This document shows, one piece after another, positions 57,326 to 64,000 of a DNA stretch of 64,000 nt. The notes beneath the pieces were generated by a model that did not search any database, was not told the origin of the DNA, and was given only the letters and a program-made list of their open reading frames with translations. The translations under genes and the position numbers were made by a program. The stretch comes from a virus: the IMG/VR virus record IMGVR_UViG_3300023170_000007, positions 62,001 through 126,000 of that record; one strand, 5' to 3'. Numbering within the stretch: the stretch's first letter is position 1; each line of letters begins with the position of its first letter.

Positions 57326-58798
57326 ATGATGCATTATAACACAGACTCAAAAATTCTCGCTGAGATATCAGTGAATAAGGGGGAGAGCGTAAAGCTAAAG
57401 ACAGGTGCTATCTGTACTGAGACTGGCACCTACAAGGGTCGAGCTCCTTCTGCTAAATCTTACGCTATAGATGAGATTACGAGGGACAAAATTGACTGGT
57501 CTGCCAATAGAGGGATATCAGAAGATGAATTCGCGGAAGAGCTTTCTGCGTTCCAAGATTATAAGGGTACAATAGTTCCCTTATTTTGTCAAGAGCTGCA
57601 AGCGGTTAGAGATACAGGTCATAGAACTGACATTGTCGTTTTTACGGAAATGGCTCACCACGCATTGTTCGCCAGGAACATGTTCATTACGGATGTCGTG
57701 GGATTCGGGAAAACACAGCAGCCATGGCGGATTTATCACTTCCCAAAAAAAGAGGAAGAAGCTAAAGTACTAATATCTTTCAAGAAGAAAGCGATTCTGA
57801 TCACTGGGACATTTTATTCGGGAGAGATCAAGAAGAGTATTTTTTCGGTACTAAATTTCGAGTTTCCTCAATCTGGCCACTTGCCGATGCATTGCTCAGT
57901 GAATGTAGACAAAGAGCGAAGGAACCCTGCTGTTTTCTTCGGTCTGTCAGGAACAGGAAAGACAACTCTTTCTTCTGACGAAAATCGCATTTTGATCGGT
58001 GACGACGAGCATGGGTGGACCGATAGCGGCTTGACTAATTTCGAAGGCGGTTGCTATGCGAAGACGATTCGACTATCTAAAGAAGCTGAACCCCAGATCT
58101 GGGATGCGTGCAATAAGCCTGGAACAATATTGGAGAATGTTGCCTTTAATGAAGACCTGATGCCGGATTTTGATGACGGCACTCTTACCGAGAACAGCAG
58201 AGCTTCATACGCATGTTCTAGTGTTCCCGGCGCTGATCATAAAGGGTATGTCAATGAACACCCTGAGAACGTTATCATGCTTACCTGTGACGCATTTGGT
58301 GTGCTACCTCCAGTGATGAAACTGTCACCTGACGAGGCTGTTACACAATTTTTGCTTGGTTATACCGCGAAAGTAGCCGGTACTGAAGCTGGTGTCGTAG
58401 AACCGCAAGCAACATTCTCTGCATGCTTTGGCGCTCCCTTCATGCCTCTGCACCCTCGAGAGTATGCTGCTATCTTAAGGGAAAAGTTGGTAAAACACGA
58501 CACCTCGTGTTGGCTGGTGAATACTGGCTGGACAGGAGGCTCTTACGGAGTGGGAAGAAGAATGCCGATATCTACTACGAGAGAGATTATCCAGAAGATT
58601 CATACCGGTGAGTTACGAGACTGCGCTACATTCGTTCATGAACCAACAGGCTTTACAGTACCGGACTGCGATAGTATTGAAGAAACAATTCTTTACCCAG
58701 AAAAGGGCTGGAGCTCTAGAGAAGATTATGATTCCAAGTCTGCTGAGCTAATGTCTTTGTTCCGGGAACAGATGAAAAACATTGGGATCTCTAGTTAA
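57326..58798 (+). CDS. pckA: ATP-dependent phosphoenolpyruvate carboxykinase
   Basis: A 490-residue PckA (540 in E. coli). Visible are GTYKGRAP (oxaloacetate Arg), YSGEIKKS (catalytic lysines), MHCSVNV (metal His), GLSGTGKTT (P-loop, ~206-214), IGDDEHGW (kinase-2 metal site, ~224-231), TENSRASY (Arg) and VNTGWTGG. All key residues are kept, so it should be active. It interconverts oxaloacetate + ATP and PEP + CO2 + ADP. I know of no common phage example. Confidence 0.94.
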   Translation: MMHYNTDSKILAEISVNKGESVKLKTGAICTETGTYKGRAPSAKSYAIDEITRDKIDWSANRGISEDEFAEELSAFQDYKGTIVPLFCQELQAVRDTGHRTDIVVFTEMAHHALFARNMFITDVVGFGKTQQPWRIYHFPKKEEEAKVLISFKKKAILITGTFYSGEIKKSIFSVLNFEFPQSGHLPMHCSVNVDKERRNPAVFFGLSGTGKTTLSSDENRILIGDDEHGWTDSGLTNFEGGCYAKTIRLSKEAEPQIWDACNKPGTILENVAFNEDLMPDFDDGTLTENSRASYACSSVPGADHKGYVNEHPENVIMLTCDAFGVLPPVMKLSPDEAVTQFLLGYTAKVAGTEAGVVEPQATFSACFGAPFMPLHPREYAAILREKLVKHDTSCWLVNTGWTGGSYGVGRRMPISTTREIIQKIHTGELRDCATFVHEPTGFTVPDCDSIEETILYPEKGWSSREDYDSKSAELMSLFREQMKNIGISS

Positions 58799-58896
58799 CT
58801 GGCTGTTTTTCACTATTATATTTTCACATAATGAGACAAGTTCAGAGGTGAAAAGAGTTCGCTTCTAGTAACCGTTAATTAGTCTGAAAAGACATG

Positions 58897-58918
58897 AGAG
58901 GGAACCACGGTTCCCTCT
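58897..58918 (+). terminator. Hairpin after pckA, possible terminator
   Basis: AGAGGGAACC (58897-58906) and GGTTCCCTCT (58909-58918) form a strong stem. No long T run follows (TTACC), so it may terminate weakly or shield an mRNA end. It separates pckA from the zorB-like gene. Confidence 0.4.
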
Positions 58919-58943
58919 TACCATCTACAAAAAGGGTCTAGAC

Positions 58944-59648
58944 TTGAGTAACAGAAATTTGCAAATTCCTTGGGCAAATATCTCTGATATGATGTCTGCC
59001 TTGATGATGGTGTTTTTGCTGATCAGCGTTACATACAGCTCTCAAGTGAAAAACAAGTCTGAGCAGCTAGAAGAGAAAAATAAGAAGATCCACAAGATTA
59101 CGGCGGATTTCTCAGACAGCAGGTATGAGATATACGCTAGTTTGAATGAAGCTTTTTCTCATAAGTTTGAAGAGTGGCACGCTACGCTAGACAGAGAAAC
59201 TCTGACTTTACGCTTTAACAATCCTGCTATCTTATTCGAGCCGGGTAGCGACAGGTTGACGCCAGCTTTTGAAAAGATACTTGCTGACTTGTGGACAAAT
59301 TACATAGAAGTGCTTCGTAGATACCCAGAAGATGTGGCTGAGGTCAAAATACAAGGTCATACTTCTTCTGAATGGTCTGATTCCACCATCGAAGAGTCTT
59401 ATTTCAACAACATGAAACTGTCTCAAGAAAGGACTCGCTCTACGCTTATCTTCTGCTATAACTTGACCCCTATGGACAAAAGGGATTGGGTGATAGAGAA
59501 TGTTACTGCTAACGGTATGTCTTTTGCTAGAACAATTAAGGCACCTGACGGCTCTGAAGACGTGGTGAGGTCAAGAAGAGTAGAGTTTACAGTCGTTGTC
59601 AATTCACATATCGCTCTAGAAAAGATAGGAGAAGCTTTAGATGATTGA
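58944..59648 (+). CDS. ZorB/MotB-like membrane protein with OmpA-type domain
   Basis: A 234-residue protein with TTG start. N-terminal membrane helix NISDMMSALMMVFLLISV contains Asp15, placed like the proton-carrying Asp of MotB and ZorB. A coiled coil follows and then an OmpA-like peptidoglycan-binding domain (ILFEPGSDRLTP, VKIQGHTSSEW, RSRRVEFTV). It overlaps the motA-like gene by 8 bases. In Zorya defence ZorA and ZorB form an ion-driven motor. Confidence 0.78.
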   Translation: MSNRNLQIPWANISDMMSALMMVFLLISVTYSSQVKNKSEQLEEKNKKIHKITADFSDSRYEIYASLNEAFSHKFEEWHATLDRETLTLRFNNPAILFEPGSDRLTPAFEKILADLWTNYIEVLRRYPEDVAEVKIQGHTSSEWSDSTIEESYFNNMKLSQERTRSTLIFCYNLTPMDKRDWVIENVTANGMSFARTIKAPDGSEDVVRSRRVEFTVVVNSHIALEKIGEALDD

Positions 59649-60372
59649 GCACATCACATGGACCACTTTTCTTCCATTGATATTCTTGGTTCCGCTCATA
59701 CCACCCTTAAATCGCGTATTTTCTTTCATTGACCCCTCGAAGATGTCATATGGAGCCGCGACTTCTGGGGTTCTTCTGACTTTTTTTGGCGTTTGGCAGG
59801 GTCTAATAGGCTTTGACATTACTAACACTTCTGAGAGTCTTCCTTTTTTGATCGAGGGCTTGAAGATTGCGTTTGGTTCGTCGGTGGTTGGCCTCGGCAC
59901 GAGCATGGTCATTAATCTCATTTTCGTTACTAATGATTTATCTGAGGCTGACAGCACCGCTAAAATTGTGGAGCATCTGGAAGAGGTAAGGGTGAGCTTA
60001 GAGAAGTTCTCTGAAACTTCCACACAGTTGCAGACCACAGCGCTTGTATCTGCTATCGAAACTCTTATAACAGATCTAGAGATGGGAATTAATACGGAGA
60101 CAAGGGAAGTGATGTCACGTTTTCGAACATCTGTTGAGTTTTTGAGAGAATGGCAAGAAAAATACGTCGATGAAATCAAAAATGTTACTGAAGCTATGGA
60201 TAAAAACGCGATTGTTACGCAGGCGACATCAGCACAGCTAGATAGGACTAATGAAGTGCTAGCAGAGCTAGCGCCCGTTACAGAAACCATAGCGGATAGC
60301 ATTGGTTGGGTCCGGACAGCGCTTCCAGCGATGAGAAAGAGAAACAACACTGGAGATAAAAGTGAAGAATGA
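59641..60372 (+). CDS. ZorA/MotA/ExbB-like membrane protein
   Basis: A 243-residue protein. Membrane helices lie at ~residues 5-20, 38-55 (GVLLTFFGVWQGL) and 70-92 (GLKIAFGSSVVGLGTSMVINLIF), the pattern of MotA/TolQ/ExbB and ZorA. A cytoplasmic coiled-coil tail of ~140 residues follows, shorter than in ZorA. With the ZorB-like neighbour it should form a stator-type complex. No ZorC/D/E is adjacent. Confidence 0.7.
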   Translation: MIEHITWTTFLPLIFLVPLIPPLNRVFSFIDPSKMSYGAATSGVLLTFFGVWQGLIGFDITNTSESLPFLIEGLKIAFGSSVVGLGTSMVINLIFVTNDLSEADSTAKIVEHLEEVRVSLEKFSETSTQLQTTALVSAIETLITDLEMGINTETREVMSRFRTSVEFLREWQEKYVDEIKNVTEAMDKNAIVTQATSAQLDRTNEVLAELAPVTETIADSIGWVRTALPAMRKRNNTGDKSEE

Positions 60373-60922
60373 GTTCGTGATTTTTGTTGGTCCGATGTTC
60401 GGTGGCAAAACAACAAAGCTGTTAAGCGCGATTGACCGATACAAATACCAGGGCAGAGATATCCATGTCTTTAAGCCTATTGTTGACGAAAGATATTCTG
60501 CTTCTGAAGTGGTTACCCATTGGGGTGCAAAAATACCTGCGACCCGGATTAACTCCGAGTCGATGTACGATACATTACAACCCTTTTTCTATCAGGCGTC
60601 TGACAAAGACAGGGCTGTTATCGCTGTTGATGAAGCTTTTATGATAGGTGGCATCGGTGATGCTTTGGTTCAGCTATTTAAGAATGGTCACACAATATTG
60701 GCGTCGTCTTTACAGCTGTCCTCTGACTTCACACCATATAAGGAGCTTGCAGCCATGCTGCCTTACGCCACGAAGGTAGAAGTCTGTCCAGCTGTCTGTT
60801 CTATATGCGGGGCGGATGCATACTACACGGAAAAGATCGGAGGCAGATCTGACCACGGTATCGAGGTCGGCGGTGCAGATATGTATCAGCCGAGATGTTT
60901 TAATCATTTTTTGAAGGAGTAA
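60362..60922 (+). CDS. tdk: Thymidine kinase
   Basis: A 186-residue type II thymidine kinase. GPMFGGKTTKL is the P-loop, VIAVDEAFMI the Asp-Glu motif, and four cysteines (CPAVCSICG, RCF) form the zinc site. It salvages thymidine for phage DNA synthesis. GTG start after GGAGA; overlaps the previous gene by 11 bases. Confidence 0.93.
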   Translation: MKNEFVIFVGPMFGGKTTKLLSAIDRYKYQGRDIHVFKPIVDERYSASEVVTHWGAKIPATRINSESMYDTLQPFFYQASDKDRAVIAVDEAFMIGGIGDALVQLFKNGHTILASSLQLSSDFTPYKELAAMLPYATKVEVCPAVCSICGADAYYTEKIGGRSDHGIEVGGADMYQPRCFNHFLKE

Positions 60923-60926
60923 ATAC

Positions 60927-61352
60927 ATGAGGAAAGGGATAATTGCCGGTAATTTTGACGTGATCCATCCGGGGTACGTTCGCTTTTTCAAAGATGCGAA
61001 AGAGAACGCATGCGATTGGCTCATAGTCGCTCTTCACGTTGATCCGACAATCGAACGTCCACTTAAGGCAAAGCCGATACTTTCGGCGGATGAGCGAACA
61101 GAGATCTTACTTTCCCTAAAGTACGTAGATGAAGTCTTATATTACAACACTGAGAAAGAGCTTACACAGGTCTTGTCGAGCGTACCAGACCATGTAAGAG
61201 TGATAGGATCAGATTACCTCGGGAAAGAATTCACTGGTAAGTCTCTCGCAGGTGATATTTATTACCATAAGCGCGACCACAATTGGTCAACCACGAGGTT
61301 CAAGACTGAAATAGCACAGCAATGTATGAGACAGGGTTACATAGACAGATAG
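60927..61352 (+). CDS. Cytidylyltransferase-like nucleotidyltransferase
   Basis: A 141-residue Rossmann protein. GNFDVIHPGYVRFFKDAK matches the TagD/RfaE-type motif, although the HxGH signature reads HPGY. HNWSTTRFK fits the C-terminal (I)STTxh motif. Substrate may be glycerol-phosphate, ethanolamine-phosphate or a heptose-phosphate; the altered His could change activity. Confidence 0.75.
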   Translation: MRKGIIAGNFDVIHPGYVRFFKDAKENACDWLIVALHVDPTIERPLKAKPILSADERTEILLSLKYVDEVLYYNTEKELTQVLSSVPDHVRVIGSDYLGKEFTGKSLAGDIYYHKRDHNWSTTRFKTEIAQQCMRQGYIDR

Positions 61353-61639
61353 GCCACCAAGTCTTTTTTGTTATTTTAAATCTTCTCGATTATCTAACAA
61401 CTCATACCTTGATCTCGACTGACGGGCAAGAGTTGATGCCTGTCGGTAACGCTGTTATAGAAAATTATGGTCTTATCGGGCTCTTGGTATTTAAGCTGTC
61501 ATTGACATTTTTAGTCATTCTACTGGGTAAGGTATTCAGGTTCAAAGATTCACTGTGGGAACTATTGAACGGCTTCCTGACAGCGGTCGTTGTTTGGAAC
61601 AGCACAGGGATATTTCTGTCAATGTTCTTCCCCGTCTAG
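61322..61639 (+). CDS. Small membrane protein, three helices
   Basis: A 105-residue protein with hydrophobic segments near FFVILNLLDYLTTHT, IGLLVFKLSLTFLVILLG and FLTAVVVWNSTGIFLSMFF. LNLLDYLTT resembles a family of small phage and bacterial membrane proteins. It overlaps the previous gene by 31 bases and the convergent fibre gene by 4. Confidence 0.55.
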   Translation: MYETGLHRQIGHQVFFVILNLLDYLTTHTLISTDGQELMPVGNAVIENYGLIGLLVFKLSLTFLVILLGKVFRFKDSLWELLNGFLTAVVVWNSTGIFLSMFFPV

Positions 61640-63534
61640 GCGGTGGGATCTTCGTACCATTCTTCCATGAATGATTCACCGGTGATTTCTTCTAGTCTTC
61701 TGATCATTTTTTCCATATTGATTTTTACAACTTTACCAGTTTTGACATTTCTAGAAAAATACTGCCACTCACCTTCTTCGTTGTGAGGGGATATTTGCGT
61801 AACATTGCCTGCTTCGTCTCTTACAAAAACTTCAGCAGAAGAAGCAACGTCTTTGGAGTAAATGTGAGCGTAATTGGTTACAGTGCTAGGATCACTTGTT
61901 GCTTGCATCGCAATTCTGCCATCAATCTCTAAATCTCCTAAAAACCTAGAATTACCTTTTACATCTAGTTCAGCACTTGGGTTGCTAGTTCCAATTCCCA
62001 CACTTCCGGAAGTGTTAAAATGAATAGTACTCGACACATCACTTCCTAGTGTTGCTTCAGACACAATCGATGCATCACCACCTAAAGTGCCATGATATCC
62101 TCCGACATAATCTTTTATTCCATCTTGACCTGTGGTGTCAATGTGGTCTCCCATTTTCCACCAGTGGACTAAATCACTGTATGCAGAGTACTCTTCCATG
62201 TTCTTTACATTTCCGTCGTTGTAAAGTTCTTGAACTTCTGTGGGAGTAAGTACGCGATTAAACCTACACACATCTGCTAATTTACCAGCGAGCGCATTAC
62301 TTGTTGAGTCGTTAACATCGATGCCGCCTAAAGTTGTTGGTATTGAGGTTTGAGGCATCCCGGAATAGTTCGTTGAGGTTTGTGTTGTGAAATATATTAG
62401 GTTGGGTACGTTCAAATCATTATTGATTGATGATCCACCGCCTCCCTCATAAATACTTCCATTCCCAACTGGATGTGAGTTCTTATAAACTCTTATTCCG
62501 GACGTCGCTTTGCTTCCATCGTAAGTAACACAAAGATGAAACCAAGTATTTTCTGCGTGGAAAAATTTACTATTTGCAGAGGTTTGGGCTACCGCTATCC
62601 TGTTTGATGTACTAAAGGTTCCAACACCGTTTTGATCTGGGTCTGCATATAAAATAATTTGTAGCAGACCGCTTCCAACCCCAATATAAATTTCGCCATC
62701 ATTAGGTGAAGTAGACCTTTTTGTATATAACCCACCTGCATGCTTCCCGTTTGTTCCATCGTAGTCTATCTCTTCTAGATTGACCCACATAGAAATAGTG
62801 AATGCTTTGTCAGTGCCCTGGCCAGAACTAAATGAAGTGTCTGTTGTAGCATCAGAAATAGTTACTTCATCAAACGGAGAGAGTCCGTCGAGCTGAATTG
62901 CCTTCTGGTTTACTAATGAGTCTGATTTTATTTGCACAGACCCAGTGACGCTAAAACTTCCTGTCACAAATGTATTACCTTGAAGTTTTGAAGTACCTTC
63001 TACATGAAGCACGTCAGTTGGCGTTGACGTTCCAATTCCGACTTTATCGTTCGCACCATCAACATAAAGCATATGTGTGTTGTTGTCTGACTCAACTCGA
63101 AAGTTAACTAGCGAGTCTGATGTTTGGTTAACGACAACCTCTGGAACAGCACCATCCAATCGCAATCCTTCACGGGAAGTTCCTGCGTCACTTGCTTTAA
63201 AAACGATATGTTTGTTTGAGTATAGGTTTTCAATTAGGATATTATTTGATGAATTGATCCCAATCAGAGCTCGATCACTATCATCTTCGGTAAATCTAAT
63301 GAACGTTTCGTCACTCTGTCCTTCAACTCCGTTTATAGTGAGTTTCTCTGACGGAGTCTCGGTACCGATGCCTACATTCCCATGATCGTCGATGATAGCT
63401 CTTTCCGAACCGTTCGTTGAGAATCTAATTTTATTTTCATTAGGGTTCTGTTCAACTTCTACCTTCGTGTCTCCATCTTTATCTTCTAGGGTGTCCTCAG
63501 TGATGGCACCGGCTCTAATTTTGGTAATTGGCAT
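61636..63534 (-). CDS. Fibre-like virion protein with LamG domain
   Basis: A 632-residue protein on the minus strand with AGGAGGATTTTAAG before ATG. It starts PITKIRAGAITEDTL. Three repeats of the form VGIGT-x-x-P-x-x-x-L appear at ~residues 53, 165 and 516, typical of trimeric fibre stalks. A LamG/concanavalin-like domain fills ~residues 220-440 (ISMWVNLEE, WFHLCVTYDG, LADVCRFNRVLTPTEV). The C-terminal ~70 residues may be a trimerisation or chaperone region. Probably binds host surface glycan. Confidence 0.85.
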   Translation of the reverse strand: MPITKIRAGAITEDTLEDKDGDTKVEVEQNPNENKIRFSTNGSERAIIDDHGNVGIGTETPSEKLTINGVEGQSDETFIRFTEDDSDRALIGINSSNNILIENLYSNKHIVFKASDAGTSREGLRLDGAVPEVVVNQTSDSLVNFRVESDNNTHMLYVDGANDKVGIGTSTPTDVLHVEGTSKLQGNTFVTGSFSVTGSVQIKSDSLVNQKAIQLDGLSPFDEVTISDATTDTSFSSGQGTDKAFTISMWVNLEEIDYDGTNGKHAGGLYTKRSTSPNDGEIYIGVGSGLLQIILYADPDQNGVGTFSTSNRIAVAQTSANSKFFHAENTWFHLCVTYDGSKATSGIRVYKNSHPVGNGSIYEGGGGSSINNDLNVPNLIYFTTQTSTNYSGMPQTSIPTTLGGIDVNDSTSNALAGKLADVCRFNRVLTPTEVQELYNDGNVKNMEEYSAYSDLVHWWKMGDHIDTTGQDGIKDYVGGYHGTLGGDASIVSEATLGSDVSSTIHFNTSGSVGIGTSNPSAELDVKGNSRFLGDLEIDGRIAMQATSDPSTVTNYAHIYSKDVASSAEVFVRDEAGNVTQISPHNEEGEWQYFSRNVKTGKVVKINMEKMIRRLEEITGESFMEEWYEDPTA

Positions 63535-63578
63535 CTTAAAATCCTCCTGGCTTTAGTGTTTAAATATCTTCAACAATC

Positions 63579-63607
63579 GTGCAAAACTAAACCACGCTTG
63601 ATATAAT
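63579..63607 (+). promoter_or_regulatory. Phage promoter GTGCAA-N17-TATAAT
   Basis: GTGCAA (63579-63584) and TATAAT (63602-63607), spacer 17, placed 33 bases before the last gene. Same -35 as the promoter at 25574. Confidence 0.55.
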
Positions 63608-63640
63608 ACTTACATCATAGGATTAGAAACAGGAGAAAAA

Positions 63641-64000
63641 ATGGGAGCACTTGGCGGCCACATGGCTCATCTTCATGAGTCATTAGAACTTACGTTTGAT
63701 GAACTTTCGACTATTCTTGATAGTGTAGCAAACGCTGACATATCGGCGACTGAAAAGGTTGATGGTCAAAACCTGTTTTTGACAGTGAAGAGTGACGGGT
63801 CTATCAACACTGCCCGTAATGGCGGGGACCTAAAGAAGGGTGGAATGACTCCTAATGAGTTTGCTGCTAAGTGGAAGGGTCACCCCGCGGAGAGCGCTTT
63901 CACTAAGGGGTTCGAGGCAATCTCTCAAGCTATTAAATCCCTTGACCAGTCGACTTTAAATGACTTGTTTGCCAATGGGACGAGATACGTTAATATGGAA
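63641..64000 (+). CDS. RNA-ligase-type nucleotidyltransferase-like protein, 3' end outside window
   Basis: Open from ATG 63641 (AGGAGA upstream) to the window end, 120 residues seen. GALGGHMAHLHESLELTF at the N terminus and ATEKVDGQNLFLTV (KxDG-x-N, the nucleotidyl-lysine motif of RNA/DNA ligases) fit a phage protein family that I recall from marine myoviruses. The rest of the motifs would lie beyond the window. Confidence 0.6.
   Translation, partial: MGALGGHMAHLHESLELTFDELSTILDSVANADISATEKVDGQNLFLTVKSDGSINTARNGGDLKKGGMTPNEFAAKWKGHPAESAFTKGFEAISQAIKSLDQSTLNDLFANGTRYVNME

Noticed and set aside
57326-60372. PckA and Zor-like genes as contaminating host sequence
   Set aside because: The same strand, spacing and ribosome-site style continue into thymidine kinase and the fibre gene; no break is visible. 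Read mapping would be needed to be sure.

Overview
The window looks like part of the genome of a large tailed phage, probably a jumbo myovirus of a Gram-negative, likely marine, host. No ribosomal RNA, IS element, integrase or CRISPR array is visible. Genes are packed with ATGA/GTGA stop-start overlaps and strong AGGAGG-type ribosome sites, nearly all on the plus strand. Recognisable phage genes include a C-family replicative polymerase, a FEN-type 5'-3' exonuclease, a thymidylate-synthase-family enzyme, thymidine kinase, a dCMP deaminase, a tubulin/FtsZ-like GTPase, ClpP, peptide deformylase, a lone GroEL-like chaperonin, virion fibre proteins, two lipoproteins, ten tRNAs and, on the minus strand, a tmRNA. 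No terminase, portal or major capsid gene lies inside the window.

Layout. 1-2.7 kb: 3' part of a DNA polymerase III alpha gene. 2.8-9.8 kb: a probable nucleotide and base-modification cassette (dCMP-hydroxymethylase-like enzyme with Asp in place of the dUMP-reading Asn, UDP-galactopyranose mutase, glycosyltransferase, dNMP kinase, sugar epimerase, cupin, DHH phosphoesterase, MT-A70 methylase, dCMP deaminase). 9.9-21 kb: acidic and helical proteins, probably head or virion components, including a superoxide-dismutase-fold protein without its metal ligands, a ParB-like protein and a protein with a sigma region 4 helix-turn-helix, plus small membrane proteins that may act in lysis. 21.5-32 kb: nuclease, exonuclease, chaperonin, a sigma factor whose region 4.2 seems to be a separate small gene, deformylase, ClpP and tubulin. 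32-34.3 kb (minus): HD hydrolase, two structural proteins, a Cys-cluster protein and tmRNA. 34.4-48 kb: a long series of accessory enzymes, most starting with a short amphipathic helix that ends in a (L/I)-x-E motif. 48-53.5 kb: cysteine synthase, metalloprotease-like proteins, TilS, an SpoU methylase and small proteins. 53.6-56.2 kb: the tRNA cluster, where three tRNA genes (Arg-UCU, Leu-UAA, Lys-UUU) are interrupted by related group I introns and two further structured RNAs are likely. 56.2-61.6 kb: MgtC-like protein, deaminase, PEP carboxykinase, a ZorA/ZorB-like motor pair, thymidine kinase and a nucleotidyltransferase. 61.6-63.5 kb (minus): a LamG-containing fibre. The window ends inside a nucleotidyltransferase-like gene.

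Most notable is the run at 40.2-45.7 kb. Nine consecutive genes encode unrelated folds (acetyltransferases, HAD phosphatase, ADP-ribosyltransferase-like, papain-like, zinc metalloprotease and a triplicated unknown family) behind one shared leader, M-x-LLREYIRELL-x-E. This resembles the T4 capsid-targeting sequence followed by a prohead-protease site. I infer a modular cassette of enzymes packaged in the head and delivered with the DNA. In one outlying member (34.4 kb) the predicted cut would expose an N-terminal Cys nucleophile.

The phage also appears to rework host translation (introned tRNAs, tRNA-CAU next to TilS, tmRNA, SpoU methylase, deformylase), transcription (split sigma, its own GTGTAA-N17-TATAAT promoter set) and metabolism (PEP carboxykinase, cysteine synthase). 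All calls come from reading motifs; no database search was possible.
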